Positions 1 through 11,000 of a stretch of DNA of 64,000 bases are shown here, in pieces. The notes beneath the pieces were generated by a model. The model was not told the origin of the DNA and ran no database searches. It saw nothing but the letters and a program-made list of their open reading frames with translations. The DNA is from Chinchilla lanigera. Lineage: Eukaryota > Chordata > Mammalia > Rodentia > Chinchillidae. Location: contig NW_004955502.1 of the NCBI RefSeq assembly GCF_000276665.1, forward strand, positions 6,951,656 to 7,015,655, in the 5' to 3' direction. The position numbers were made by a program, and so were the translations under genes. Position 1 is the first letter of the stretch. Every line of letters starts with the position of its first letter.

Positions 1-430
1 GCGCTGCCATCGAGGTCCGGGCGGTCGCGGCGAAGCGCTTGCGCTTTGCGAGCCCGTTATTTGCGGAAACCACCTTGGCGTGTTTCCTTGTTACTGCACT
101 TGCCTTGAGCGTACGTTCTAACAAAATGTTTTTCATTGTTAAACAGCAAAGCGAACTCCGGGTTTGTACTTGAGATGCTCTCTCCTGATTACAAAGGGCT
201 GGTGCTGGCTAGCGGGGCTGTCGGGGTGCGGAGCCTTAAGCGGTTGTAAGTGCTCCCTGCAAGGGCTGACGCGAGGCTGGGGAAGGACAGGGGGCCGAGG
301 TGGACGCCAGCCGACCTGGCGGGGCTGGTGACGGCGATGCCTGCCGAGGGCTCTGCGGGCGGAGGAGTGTGCCACGGCTTAACCGCGGTGACTCGTGATT
401 ATATCATTGAGAGTATTGCTGTATCCTGCT
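1..430. promoter_or_regulatory. CpG-rich block at window edge (possible promoter / first exon)
   Basis: The first 60 bases hold about a dozen CpG dinucleotides, far above the AT-rich, CpG-poor background after 1100, and CpGs stay frequent to about 400. A GTAAGT splice-donor-like hexamer lies at 246-251. Unmethylated CpG-rich sequence of this type usually marks a promoter and first exon, so a gene may start at or left of position 1. I recognise no protein in any frame; the short open frames at 139-375 and 250-435 look like chance products of GC-rich sequence. The direction of transcription cannot be decided. Confidence 0.5.
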
Positions 431-829
431 GCTGACTTCGTCGTGCTAATTAATGGCTCCTAATTTGAGGTATAAACCATTCCTGCCTACAGTTAAGCAC
501 GGAAAGACTTGCCGAAAACTGACGAATAGAGAAAAAAATTAATCCTTCGTAAATCGGTGTGTAATTACCGGTTTTAAATGCTAAATCATACATGTATTTT
601 GCTGATGAGAACGGCCTTTTTTAAACGAATGTGGATGAAATTAATGGAAACAATGGAAAAAGCCATTGGTTAGGAAACAAGGACACCAAGTGATGTTTAT
701 CTCCACGGTTTAAGCGCTTTCCAGAAAGACTTGAGTTCAGTTTATTTTTTTAAGGTTTGCCTTTTAAAGGGCATTAGGATAGTCATTCTTTTGTTAATAT
801 TTAACAAAAGAGTCTCCTTAAAAATTTTC

Positions 830-1085
830 GGTACCGAGCCGCATTTTGCGAGTCTGGTTTTGGAAGGTTATCTGTGAGGACGGCCGGCTGCACTCGGTTT
901 GCAGATCGGGTCCCCGGCCGGACCCGCCCGCGCCGCGCCCGCCGCCTCGGAAGTGCTGCCGCGACCCGGGGCCGCGCTGCAGCCGCGGCGACGCCGGGCC
1001 GCGACCGCGGAGGTGTCCCCGCGAGGAAGACGGAGGGGGCTTCTCCCTCTGCCGTTGGCGGGTGCGAGTCACCTTTTGTAACTCA
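830..1085. promoter_or_regulatory. CpG island core, no recognised coding sequence
   Basis: This 250-base block is very GC-rich, with roughly two dozen CpGs between 870 and 1030, including runs such as cccgcgccgcgcccgcc. It is separated from the block at 1-430 by about 400 bases of AT-rich DNA. Open frames on both strands (818-1099, 846-1094, 874-1089) are all arginine- and proline-rich, as expected from GC-rich noncoding DNA. It may be part of the same promoter region as 1-430, an alternative promoter, or a 5' UTR exon. Confidence 0.5.
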
Positions 1086-1572
1086 GTAAAATAAAGCATG
1101 CTCGTCCTATTTACCAGAATAACTGTTACTTAATGACGTAGCTATTCTCAAATTGTGAAAATATTTATGTCTTTAAAAACATTTAATTCTAGTCTATTTT
1201 AGGTAAAGTAGCCTCCTTCTAGGGGGTTAGGCTTGAAAAGATAGGTATTTATATGCCATTTTGCAGTGTTTTTATGGCCGATGCTATTTTAACTTTTTAA
1301 GTCTTTATGTTCTTCAAATAATTGTGATATCTTACATTATTGCAATGTTCTCCAAATAAACAGAGTAGAGAACTAAAAATTCTAGTTGGGATTTTCTGAT
1401 TTTGAAATACCTTAGTCTGATTTTTATCAGATGTTGCATCTTTGTCAAAGAAAATCAAACTGTAACATGGAATATAAAATTCCTTTGGATAAACTTTTCC
1501 GTACATATCTTGTGGGTGTTACGTAAACATGGAAAGGTAGTAGTATCTCTTATGTGCTTTTCACTTAGAAAT

Positions 1573-1641
1573 TATGAGGGCCCTTTCGAAGCTCCAGTGG
1601 TGCAGTCGTTTAGCGCTCGGTATTTATATGAGGGCTCTTTC
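1573..1641. repeat. 15-bp target-site duplication around tRNA half
   Basis: The left copy tatgagggccctttc (1573-1587) and right copy tatgagggctctttc (1627-1641) differ at one base. They bracket the 39-base tRNA-derived insert exactly. The length is typical of L1-mediated insertion. Confidence 0.7.
1588..1626 (+). pseudogene. 5' half of tRNA-Ile(UAU)-like RNA, tailless retropseudogene
   Basis: From 1591 the sequence gctccagtggtgcagtcg, followed by ttagcgc and cggtatttata, matches the acceptor 5' strand, D arm and anticodon 5' strand of the mammalian tRNA-Ile with UAU anticodon, with about five differences. The match stops in the anticodon loop and there is no T arm, B box or 3' acceptor strand, so it cannot be a functional tRNA gene. 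It is flanked by a 15-base direct repeat with one mismatch (1573-1587 and 1627-1641). There is no A tail. Truncation in a loop, no tail and a target-site duplication match the tailless retropseudogene class known in mammals. Confidence 0.7.
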
Positions 1642-3987
1642 TTAATTTTGCTACTAGTACTTTTTTTAAAATTTTAAGGAAAAAAATCTTCCTTCTATAT
1701 ATGATTCCTGTCATTTTGACTAGCCTGTGACAATATTTTTTATTTTCCTTTTAAAATATTTAATTTGAAAATAGTTGTAACCTTTCCTTTCATTACTATG
1801 ATTTTTTTTGTAAGAAAATATGGATTATCTGAAAAAAGTTAAAACTTTGCTTCAGTCAAACAAACTTAGTTTTTCAGCAGTGGAGGTTAAATTGAATCTT
1901 ACCAACCCCTTCAAATGTAAAAAGGAAAAACACTCTTAGTTCCCAAAGAAAGACTCTTGGAATTCTTATCAGCTAACTCTTTGGCACATAAGGGTAGTTC
2001 AGATTCAAGTAATATCCCTTTCTGTTTGATTATTTTAACTTTTTTCAAGCACTTCAAAAATAAGACATCAGTTTAAAAGAACTTCGTACCTTTTAAATGA
2101 TCCTAACAGAAAAACAGAAAAACTTTGGAAACCCAACAACTAATGTTTTATATGATACAGTCCCTAAGAGAATTATGAAATTTTTGAAGTGTAAAAGTGT
2201 GTGAAATTCACTTTTAAGTTGCATCACACTTAACAAAAAAGTCTTGATTCGCTTTTAATCTAATAAAAATATGTGATCAAATTCTGCCTTTTAAGCTCTT
2301 TCTTTTTAGCCCTATAAAATACAGACATGGAAAAGAAGGGACACTACTTTGTGAAACAGTGCCTTTTTAAAAGTCCTCATCTGCCCCAGGAATAGAATAT
2401 AGTGTAGCTATCTCATGGGTCTTGTGCAATAAACCATATTCCTTTCGCTTTCCCTAACATTGTATGTTTCTGCCCATGCCTGTTTTTCAATACGCACATC
2501 CTTCTTCATAAAACATGAATATTTATCAAATTTGAATCATAAACAGATACATTACTTGGCTCCTACAGAAAGAAAATACTTGAACCACTCAATTATTAAA
2601 CAATTTTTGTATTATTTAGCATTGTTCAACAACTCTCCCTTATATCTTACTGAGAATCCCTTTTTATTTAAATTGGAACACCTTTCCTTTTAATCTGTAA
2701 CAAAGATGAGCTGGTCCCCAACAGTTATATAATCCTCCAGAATTTAAATTTAAATGTTGTTAGTAACTTACTTGATCTTTTTTCCCCTCCAATTTAAATC
2801 ACTCTTATTTAGATTTTCTTATGTCTCTATTTGCAAAAGAAATACACATCTTCATGGATTAACTTACATGGTTTTTTAAAATCACTTCATGAGTTCAATA
2901 GTACAATTACAAAGATAAAAGGAGAAAAACAATTTTACAACATATTCCCCCAAGATTTGGAGCAACACAATGAAGTAGAAAGAGCTGTTCCAGATGGCAG
3001 GAAATGTAAAGGAAAACTCTGCAGCATGCTCTATGATAGGACAGTGTTTACTGGACCTGAACTGGGCTGGGCTCAACAGCGTACAGTAGAAGAAAAGGCA
3101 GACATGGACAGAGGCACTGGGAAACTGCTAAAGTTGGTGTTTGAAATAAAACATACTGTTGTCAGTATGATTTTAAGATAGGATTTCAGGAGAGAATGTA
3201 TGTATCTCTTGCCTTTATATGTCCTTGAACACCTAAACTTGAGGAGCCCCAAAAAGAAAATTCATCTTAGTTATGGAAAGGGAAGGAAGAGGCTTATCTG
3301 ACAAGTAATGAAGAATCTTTATACAATAGAAGTAGGAGGAACCAAGCACACCGATATAGACATTTTTGATAAGGAAGGAGAACGGTTTGAAAGAATAAGA
3401 TCTGAACTCAGAGTATCTGTAAGTCTGACTTTGGGACTCAGATAAATAAGATCCAACTCAAAACTGGGAATGAAATTAGATTTAAATGAAGTTTAAATGA
3501 GTAAAGTTGGAGTTTAAACTACTTTGTAGTAAAAAATATTCTTTCCATTTTCAGAATTCCTCTAACAGGCCTGCCTAATTATACAACCTTATTTGCAAAC
3601 TGCTTTTGTTTTTCTTCAGATGTATATATACTTGGAAAACTTCCCTTAACTCTGCTGCTTTATTCCCTTTGGATATAATGATTAGCTAACTAGCACAAAG
3701 AATGCATTCTGTCTTTGATAATAAGCAGATCTTTCAACTGAGCTATGTGTGATAAAATGTAGGAAAAGCTTACAGTTTGAGTTTGAGGTTACATGTATAA
3801 GTTCCATTGCACTCATAATTTTCATGCTCACATGTAAATGCACTAAAAATGAGATGGATACAGTGGGTTTTTAAATTCTTATCAAAATTTACCAGCTGAC
3901 TATGATTTGTTAGCAATCTAAGACAATCTTTAAATGAGATACTTGTAGTATGGGGAGAAGATATGTGCTGTTTCCCCTCAATAGTCC

Positions 3988-4011
3988 ATCACTGGGGAAT
4001 TCCCCAGTGAT
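3988..4011. promoter_or_regulatory. 24-bp perfect palindrome containing a kB-type site
   Basis: The 24 bases at 3988-4011 read identically on both strands. The core ggggaattcccc contains GGGAATTCCC, which fits the NF-kB consensus GGGRNWYYCC symmetrically, with atcact/agtgat arms outside it. The perfect symmetry is seen directly; binding or function is inference. Confidence 0.4.
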
Positions 4012-5481
4012 AGCTTTCCTAAAAATTTTAGGGATAAGGAAAATCTGTATTATACTTTTATTCTGTCACCCCTATTGTCTGATTTTCACATGTTACACTC
4101 TATACTTGTTTTTTTTCCAGGCAGTGTTTGGGGTTTTTTGGTAATGCACAACTGAGATTTCCATCTGATTACCTATATTCCTGCATTTGCAGTTTTTTCA
4201 AAGTATCTGTGAGATTTAGTTCTCTTCCATCGCTGACACTTTAGTTTTTAATGATAAATCAAATATGGGAAATAAGATGTGTAATTAACTCAAGAATGAC
4301 TCCCATTTTGTGTTGTCAGTTTGGATATAACTTAACTCTAAAAATATAAAGTTGAATATATTCTTTTTTATATTTGGACTGTCGTATTAAAATCTTCCAC
4401 ATCTCTTATTTTCAGCTGTTCTGCTTATACGAAAAATAAGAAACCAGCTCCTTCAAATAAAGTCAAAAGGAGGAAACAAACCTTCCTTCCTTCCTTTGCT
4501 TTTTTTATAAAGAAAAGCCAAGTGCTAAGCTGCAAGCAGTTTTTAATGTGTATAGTATGTTTGTAACACTAAATGATCTTTACCATGTTTGCCATCAAGG
4601 TAAATTTGACTTTTCAGCTGTTATGTTTTACTGAAAGTAATTACTGAAATTTTTAAAAGCTATATTTGCACTTCCCAGATTCTAATTTTTAAAGTTTCTA
4701 GGACTTATGTTGAATCAAACTTAACTTCATGGCTTTAAAATTTTTGGATTGGGAAACTCATCTCGTTTTCAGGTCCAGATTCTCTCATACCTTAAAAAAA
4801 TCATTTTTAAGCAATTTGTGTTATGCACTTGATGGCAAATTTCCGTGGCTTAAAAGTAGAGATATTTCCCCCTAATGTCTAGTCCCCGTAATATCTGTCC
4901 CAAGTTCTGGTGACCTATACTACTTCTGTGAAGCTGTGTTTCTTTGTGCTAGGCATAACTGAATTGACATAGAAACGCCAAGTCAATCTCTAACATCTAC
5001 TCCTTATCCTCATGCCATTGTTAATATTATGGTATCTTCATTGGGACATTCTTTCTCTCTGGGGGTCAGTTGAAAAACCATAACTGAAACATGGGCTTGC
5101 TTGTTTTGTGGATTTTATTCCCACCATGGACATGCACAGCTCATCAGAGACTGGTCCAAGCTATGAGAGCTAATCTGAACAGCAGTGCCTCCCCATGACA
5201 GCACCTGGAAAGCAAAGGTGTCAGGGGTAGTCTGGCCAGTCTTCAGAAATCAGTTGTTAAAACCTGACTTTATTTAGCGGTACTAACTCAATTGTAAAAA
5301 TTTTGGTCCAGAAGCAAATTCTTAGCTAATTTAGTTCTTTTATTACTTGATAGACTCATATAAAGGAAACTCATAGAAATAATTATTACCTCATATTAAA
5401 CATTTGTTGAGCAATGCCATAATCTAAACACTGCATTAAGCCTCGGAAGTTGATGGGCTGGTCTAAGTCATTAAGGACCCT

Positions 5482-5630
5482 TCTTTTTTTGTTTTTTTGT
5501 TTACTGAGGGTCAAACCCAGGGTCTTCACACTGAGCTGCATTCCCAGCCCTGCCCCTCTTTTGTGCTTAGAGACTGAGTCTCACTGAGTCGCCTAGGCTA
5601 TGTTCCTCCTACCTCAGCCTCCCAGAGTGC
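5482..5630 (-). mobile_element. B1-dID composite SINE, antisense
   Basis: A T-rich stretch is followed by an antisense ID-like part (gtcaaacccagggtcttcac, then gagctgcattcccagccc) and an antisense B1 part ending in cctcagcctcccagagtgc. This order, read on the minus strand, is B1 then a shortened ID then an A-rich tail, the structure of rodent B1-dID dimers. It is old and diverged. Confidence 0.7.
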
Positions 5631-5734
5631 AGTAGGCTGCTTTTTAAGAAGTTCTCTCATGATAAGAACTGTAAACTGTTAACAAATGGAATCATATTAC
5701 TCAACCGTTTAAATCGCATCTGTGACTCTTCAAG

Positions 5735-6190
5735 ATTCCTGAACAAACCTTAGCATATGAAATCCTTCAGGACCCGATCCCTCATAACCTTGCACTCTCA
5801 ACCCCCTGCTGGACCACAATCACTTTACAACCTTTCTATATGGAAACAGTTCATTTTGCAAATATGTTCACCTTTATTTTTTACATATATTGGTTTCTTT
5901 CTGGATTCTTCACCTTCAAACTAGGCCAATTTGCCTCCAGTTTTCAAGACACATCTAACCATTGACCCTTCAGGGAACATTACTTTGTGCCTCTCCTCCA
6001 AACAACTAGGTGGTCATCCATGTGCTCCCAGGGGACCATCTGTATGTCTAAACGGTAGCATAGTCTTCAGGCATATTATAGCTTTATATTTTTCTCACTC
6101 ATGAAGACTTAGGATAATCCCTGAGTCTTGGATTTCTATATCCTCATTACATACAGCAATTCAGAATATACAACAGCCACTTAATAAATT
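5735..6190 (-). mobile_element. L2 LINE 3' fragment, antisense
   Basis: The stretch carries the order of phrases typical of antisense L2 3' ends: a tgcactctcaacccc-like part, then ttttcaagacacatctaacc and cttcagggaacattac, then a ctcacttatgaag-like part near the element end. It is strongly diverged, as expected for this ancient mammalian LINE. Confidence 0.5.
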
Positions 6191-7080
6191 CAGTGGAGTT
6201 TTTCCTTAGAATGTGTGTGTTAAGTAAATAAATGATGGTTATTTCTAGAAGATATAAGGGTAGTTCCTGATAATGACCCCAATTTGCAGTAATTTCACAA
6301 GACAAATGGCCACCCATGGAACCACTGATAGTTTTCTTATTAAAGGAAAAACAAACTGTGGTATATTTAAAATAAACACCAAAAATCATGTAACATTTGG
6401 ATATCAGCTCTGCCCTTTCAAAGTCTCCATAGCAGCATTGTTTGAATAAAAATTGAAGGGATAGTATGATAAATAAAAGAAGGTCACAGAATACAAAATA
6501 ATGGCAAAAGAAGGTAAAATCTAACATTATGAATATCACATCCCCATCCCTCAAATTCTCTATTTCCTGCCACTTAAACTTAACATCTTTTTAGTAATTT
6601 TTAGCATGAATACCCCCTATAGGAAGTAGGAAAGAAAGCCTGGGCCATTAGACCTATAATTGGGACAATTTCATGTATAGGGTCACAGAATAGAACTAGA
6701 AAAGGCTCTAAAAATTTAAGTGATTTGTCCATACTCTACCATCCTTTCAAATTTAAAGTAGTTCTATGGTCTTTCTGAGATTGTCATTTAAAAGGTAGCA
6801 TGGCCATAGACTTTCTGAGATCGTTGTTCAAAAGGTAAGATGGCCAACTCATCAAAAGTGAATAATTTATCATGAAGAACTCAAGATGATTTCTGTGAGA
6901 AATGATGTTTGTCGATTTGACTGGAGTTGTTTCAGGGGGTAAATAAGCTTAACTAGAGAAATCTGAAGAGAAAGTTTATATTTAAACCTTCAAAAAGCTT
7001 TTTGACAGGTTCTTATATCAGAAACTATTTAAACAATCCCCATAAGTAATCAGCTTGGAGAAAAAAACTAGGGAGAAATT
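6190..7080. other. Unique AT-rich DNA with a 40-bp tandem duplication
   Basis: No gene or repeat family is recognised. A 135-codon minus-strand frame (6147-6554) lacks any known motif and overlaps the L2 end, so I do not call it. The only structure is a tandem duplication at 6769-6845. Confidence 0.4.
6769..6845. repeat. 40-bp imperfect tandem duplication
   Basis: Two adjacent units begin with ctttctgagat at 6771 and 6811 and end with aaaggta..atggcc. The period is 40 bases, with several substitutions in the middle. Confidence 0.7.
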
Positions 7081-7081
7081 T

Positions 7082-7240
7082 GAATAGTTAATAACATAGA
7101 TAAGAATCAGATCTTAATTCTATCTCTCATTGAGTGGCCTTAGGGAAATTATTTCACATTTCTTGCATCATTTTCCCACAGATAGTATAAGAAGAGTGAT
7201 TTTTTTTTTTAACCTAATAGGGCTGGTGTAATGATTGAAT
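7082..7240 (+). mobile_element. MIR SINE, sense
   Basis: The order gatcttaattctatctctc, gagtggccttagggaaatta, tttcacatttcttgcatc, ttttcccacagatagtataa and ggtgtaatgattgaatgaga follows the MIR core and LINE-related 3' part. A T-run (7201-7212) interrupts it. Confidence 0.7.
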
Positions 7241-7430
7241 GAGATAGTGCTATTTATAATAAAAGCTAACATATCTTGAGTTCTTGGTATATGTCAGACA
7301 TTGCTCTAAGTGTTTAATGAACATTATCTCATTTATTCCTCATCAGGCCCCCAGAAGAAAGGTACTGTTACTATCTCTGTATTGTAAAGATGAGAGAATT
7401 GAGACAAAAATAGTAAACATCATTTGTCAT
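7241..7430 (-). mobile_element. MIR SINE, antisense
   Basis: The stretch contains ttcttggtatatgtcagaca, ttgctctaagtgtttaatga, attatctcatttattcctca, then ggtactgttactatc and gatgagagaattgagac. These are the antisense MIR 3' end and core in order. With the preceding sense copy it forms a diverged inverted pair. Confidence 0.7.
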
Positions 7431-9180
7431 GAAAATAATGATCTCTAAAGTTCCAAATGAAGTCTACTAGGGCAGCCCTGGAGCCCTCACTTAGCTCCAG
7501 TCAAGCTTCTGACTCTTGTGCTAGTAATACACACAAACGTTTTTCCATGTGCACATCCAGGTACACAGTAAGGGTTTAATACATATTAGCTCCTACTGCC
7601 TTTGTAATTCTCATAAAAAAAGAAGATGCCTGATACTGACTGATGGCCAAACACTGCATTTGTTTGCTATAACGCTCTACTTTCCCTAACTCTAGAACAG
7701 TTATTCACCTTTCACAACATTGACAGGTTAACAGTTCAATAAAAGTATTTTGTAGAATATTTCTCAGTTTGAATTTCACTAATTGTTTCTTCATAATTAG
7801 ATTAAAGATTTTGGTAAGAATACCACATAGGTGTTGATCCTGTAAACACTTCTTAAAGCTTGAAACAAGGAGGGATTTAAAAACTGTTGAAGTCATACTG
7901 TATCCCAAGGGGTATTTGCTATTTCCAAGAGCAGATAAAAGTAGAATTATTAGTTCAAAAGATTTAAATGAGGCTTTAATCCAAAAATTTACAACTGTTA
8001 AGAGATCAGGAATGTTTCAGAATACATCTTACTAAACTTTTTGCAGATGATATTATAGGGGTGAGTAGGCCTTTCTACAGATTTTTTGGCATTACTCTCA
8101 TGAACAGAATGCTGACTTTGCTATACTAGCTTGACTAAAAATGGCATTTTTTAATGTCGCTCATCACAAAATCTAGTCCCGGTCTGGTAGACATTTGCAA
8201 CATTGATTCTACTTTCAGGATGCATTTGAAGAGATTCTAAAATCTTTCAGAGAAGTGAATTTATATTTCAATACTGTATAATCCCAAGATACCTATATTC
8301 TCAGCTATCTTGAGTGTATATTTATGTAATACGAAGCTAAAGTCCTCAAAACGTGGGCAGCTATGAACTGTGCAAAATATACAGAGAATCGCTAATTTTT
8401 CCAAAAATCCAAACTGAAATTTGCTTATTTTAGTGTCTCATGAAGAAATGGCCTAGCACAATAATGTGAATTTTTGATGCAGAAGGAATTTAAATCTTAA
8501 CATTGCTACTGTCTAGCTATTTGCCTACATTTAGGTAACAACTTTAAATTGCATTTTCTACAACTGTAAGTTGGAAATGATAGCATCTAAATTTTATTGT
8601 TATGAGTATTGATAAATTCTTACAGTGTTGATTTTATATAATTATTCTTATAATTACTGACAACAAAATGTCTTTGGCACAAGAAAAAATAATTCATTTG
8701 AATAATCAAACCATGCATAAATTAGCCAGTTGCTTGACCATGGTTACCCCTTACTAAATTTTTCTCTGAGTGAAAGATACCAGAACAAACATTCTCTAAG
8801 TCCTTGTTCTGTTTGCTACCAAATTCCCAGCCTTGAATTAGGTGAGAAAATCTAGTTATTATATTTAATAAATCCATCTGTTCAAATTAGGTCATATTTT
8901 TTGTCTGCCACCTGTAAGCAAAAATACTATAACTCCACCATGTAATACCAGATTATGTGTGCTACCTTAATTAACACCAGAAATGGTTAACTAGTACTAA
9001 TAATGCCTTCAACAATGACTTTATTTTTCATTATTATTTTTCATTCTAGATGGTGGGATATTTTTAAAACTATAAGATCTAATAAAGTTTTCCAGCCTTG
9101 TTTTGTAGCATTTATCCATTTTGATTTCTAGCCTCTAGTCTTACTGAAATTTTCTCTATTTTTATATAAGGAATAATACA
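7430..9180. other. Unique AT-rich DNA with one MIR
   Basis: Only a MIR-like stretch (8486-8660) stands out. The 67-codon minus-strand frame at 7705-7908 has no known motif and is treated as chance. Confidence 0.4.
8486..8660 (+). mobile_element. MIR SINE, sense
   Basis: The phrases tactgtctagctatttgcct, taggtaacaactttaaattg, cattttctacaactgtaagt and ggaaatgatagcatc track the MIR core from its tyrosine-codon-like ctagctgtgtgacc equivalent to the aaatggggataatag equivalent. Confidence 0.6.
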
Positions 9181-9893
9181 TATAAAGTAAGACACACAAT
9201 CTTAAGGATATAATGTGCTGAATATTTATCAATGTATGCGCTTATGAAACCACCACCTAAATCAAAAAGCAAATTTGCACCGCCCATAGAGTTCCCGCTA
9301 TACCCTTTCCAAGGAAACTACTATTCTAAACTAAGTCTTGCCTGTTCTTAATGTTTATATCAGTGAATCATACAGTGTGTTACACTTTTATCCCTAGATT
9401 CTTTCCTTAGTTACACTAATCTGAGATTTACTCATGTTATTGCATGTATACATACTTCATACTTCGATATTGCTGTGTAGTATCTCACTGTGTGGCTATC
9501 CCCAAATTTACGTGGAGAGACATTGATTTGTTTCTATTTGGTGGCTACTGTGAATAAGATGGCTACCATGAGGGACCATAACTGTGTGAATGATTATGTT
9601 ATACAAATCTCTCATGGAAATAAGCACTCTTTTCTCTTGGGTTTATACATAGAAATGGAATTGGTGAATTAGAGGGTAGATTTCTTTTCATTGTGACACT
9701 GGTAGATAATCTCAAATATTTTCCAAGTGATTGTATCATTTTTATCCTGCTAATGGTGATTTATAAGAGTTCCGCTTGTTCAACGTCTTTTTCGATATTA
9801 AATATTTTCAGTCTTTTGTTTTAGCAGTACTGGTGGATGGGTAGTGGGATTTCATTAGGGTTCTAACTTGCATTTCCCTATTGAGAAATTCAT
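9180..9893 (-). mobile_element. L1 (L1M-type) 3' region, antisense
   Basis: Antisense L1 landmarks occur in order: aaaccaccacctaaatcaa, gtgaatcatacagtgtgtta, attgctgtgtagtatctcac, ggtggctactgtgaataaga, ttgggtttatacatagaaat, gagttccgcttgttcaacg and cttgcatttccctattgag. These are the L1 3' UTR and ORF2 3' end read on the minus strand. The frame at 9490-9672 is a shadow of it. Confidence 0.75.
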
Positions 9894-10200
9894 GAGTCAG
9901 TTCTAAATTTATATGGAAGTAAAAAAGACCCAAAAGAGTTGTGACAGTTCAGATATTCAATATTTCAAGATTCAGAGATTCAGTATTTTAGAGTTCAAGA
10001 CTGACCATCAAGCCACCAACATGTAAACCGTGTGGGACAAAGTCCAGACAGTAGACCCACACAGTCACTTGTTTTCAACAGTGGTATTAACTATTCTATA
10101 TAATGGAGGAAATTAAGTTATCCATAATAAATGGTTCTGGTATGTTGTATCTTCAGATTTAAAAATTAATTTAAATGTTAGACCTAAAATGGGAACGCTG
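9894..10200 (+). mobile_element. L1 ORF2 fragment, sense (inverted relative to 9180-9893)
   Basis: The phrases ttatatggaagtaaaaaaga, then gtagacccacacagtcactt, ttttcaacagtggtattaac and ataaatggttctggtatgtt correspond to a more 5' part of L1 ORF2 in sense orientation. Abutting an antisense L1 3' end, it looks like the inverted 5' part of one insertion made by twin priming. Confidence 0.6.
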
Positions 10201-11000
10201 AAAGCATGAAGTTATATGTCTAGCAGCTGACATACCACTTTCTGTCTATGACCAACAAGTCAAGACGAATGAAGTACTCCCGTAAGGAAGCTGTGGGGCA
10301 GTAGATGTCTCAGGTTTGGCAAAATCAGCCTTGAGACACAAATGCCTAATTTCTCACTAATAAATAAGCAGAAGCCAGACAGGATTTTCATCAGTTTATT
10401 TTTTACTTCTTATTGTTCTTATTTTTTAAACAAACAATGTATTTGTTGTTCTTAGTGACGGGTTGTATTTCCAAAGGGGGCTGACAAAACACCCCCTTCC
10501 CTACATGCTTTCCTGCCTTGTGACTTTGCCATTTGCCAAAGGGAAATCTGGATTGCTACCACTGAAGTAGTCTGTAACTGCTCCAAATGGTAGAGAACAG
10601 CAGAAATGGTGGCACATAATTTTGAGGCAAGGTCCTGTGATACCAGAATCTCTATTGAATCTCTATTCTGATAGCAGAATCTCTATTGTTCTCTTGAAAA
10701 GCTTGCTGTTGGGATGCTCCCTTTTCAGAACTCAGTCACCTCACTGTGAGTACCTTACTGGTGTGGCTACATGTCAGCACACTACGTACTGAGTAGTCCC
10801 AGCTGAGCAGTCTTCATGTCATCCCAGCACAAGCACCAGGCATGTGAGTGGTAGAAGCTCTATGTAACTCAATCTCACAAGCTTTTGAGTCACTCCTTGC
10901 AATTTGAATCTTCATATTATATCTTAATCTCTGATATACCCTAGACATATGGAATTTGTAAGCAAAAATTATTATGTTCTGTTTGGCATGGTTTTTTCAG
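10200..11000. other. Unassigned DNA, no gene seen
   Basis: No gene or repeat family is recognised. A small local repetition of gaatctctattg lies at about 10645-10690. Confidence 0.4.

Larger units (their letters stand above)
1100..5480. other. AT-rich mostly unique DNA, no gene seen
   Basis: Apart from the tRNA half (1573-1641) and the palindrome at 3988-4011, nothing here matches a repeat or gene I know. The longest open frame is 116 codons on the plus strand at 2831-3181. It has no recognisable domain and no coding-like composition, and I treat it as a chance frame. A short CCTT run lies at 4482-4495. Confidence 0.4.

Noticed and set aside
1591..1660. Functional tRNA-Ile gene
   Set aside because: There is no T arm, B box or 3' acceptor strand anywhere downstream, and the match ends at a target-site duplication.
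2831..3181. 116-codon plus-strand frame in unique DNA
   Set aside because: AT-rich composition and no recognisable domain; the length is within chance for 64 kb.
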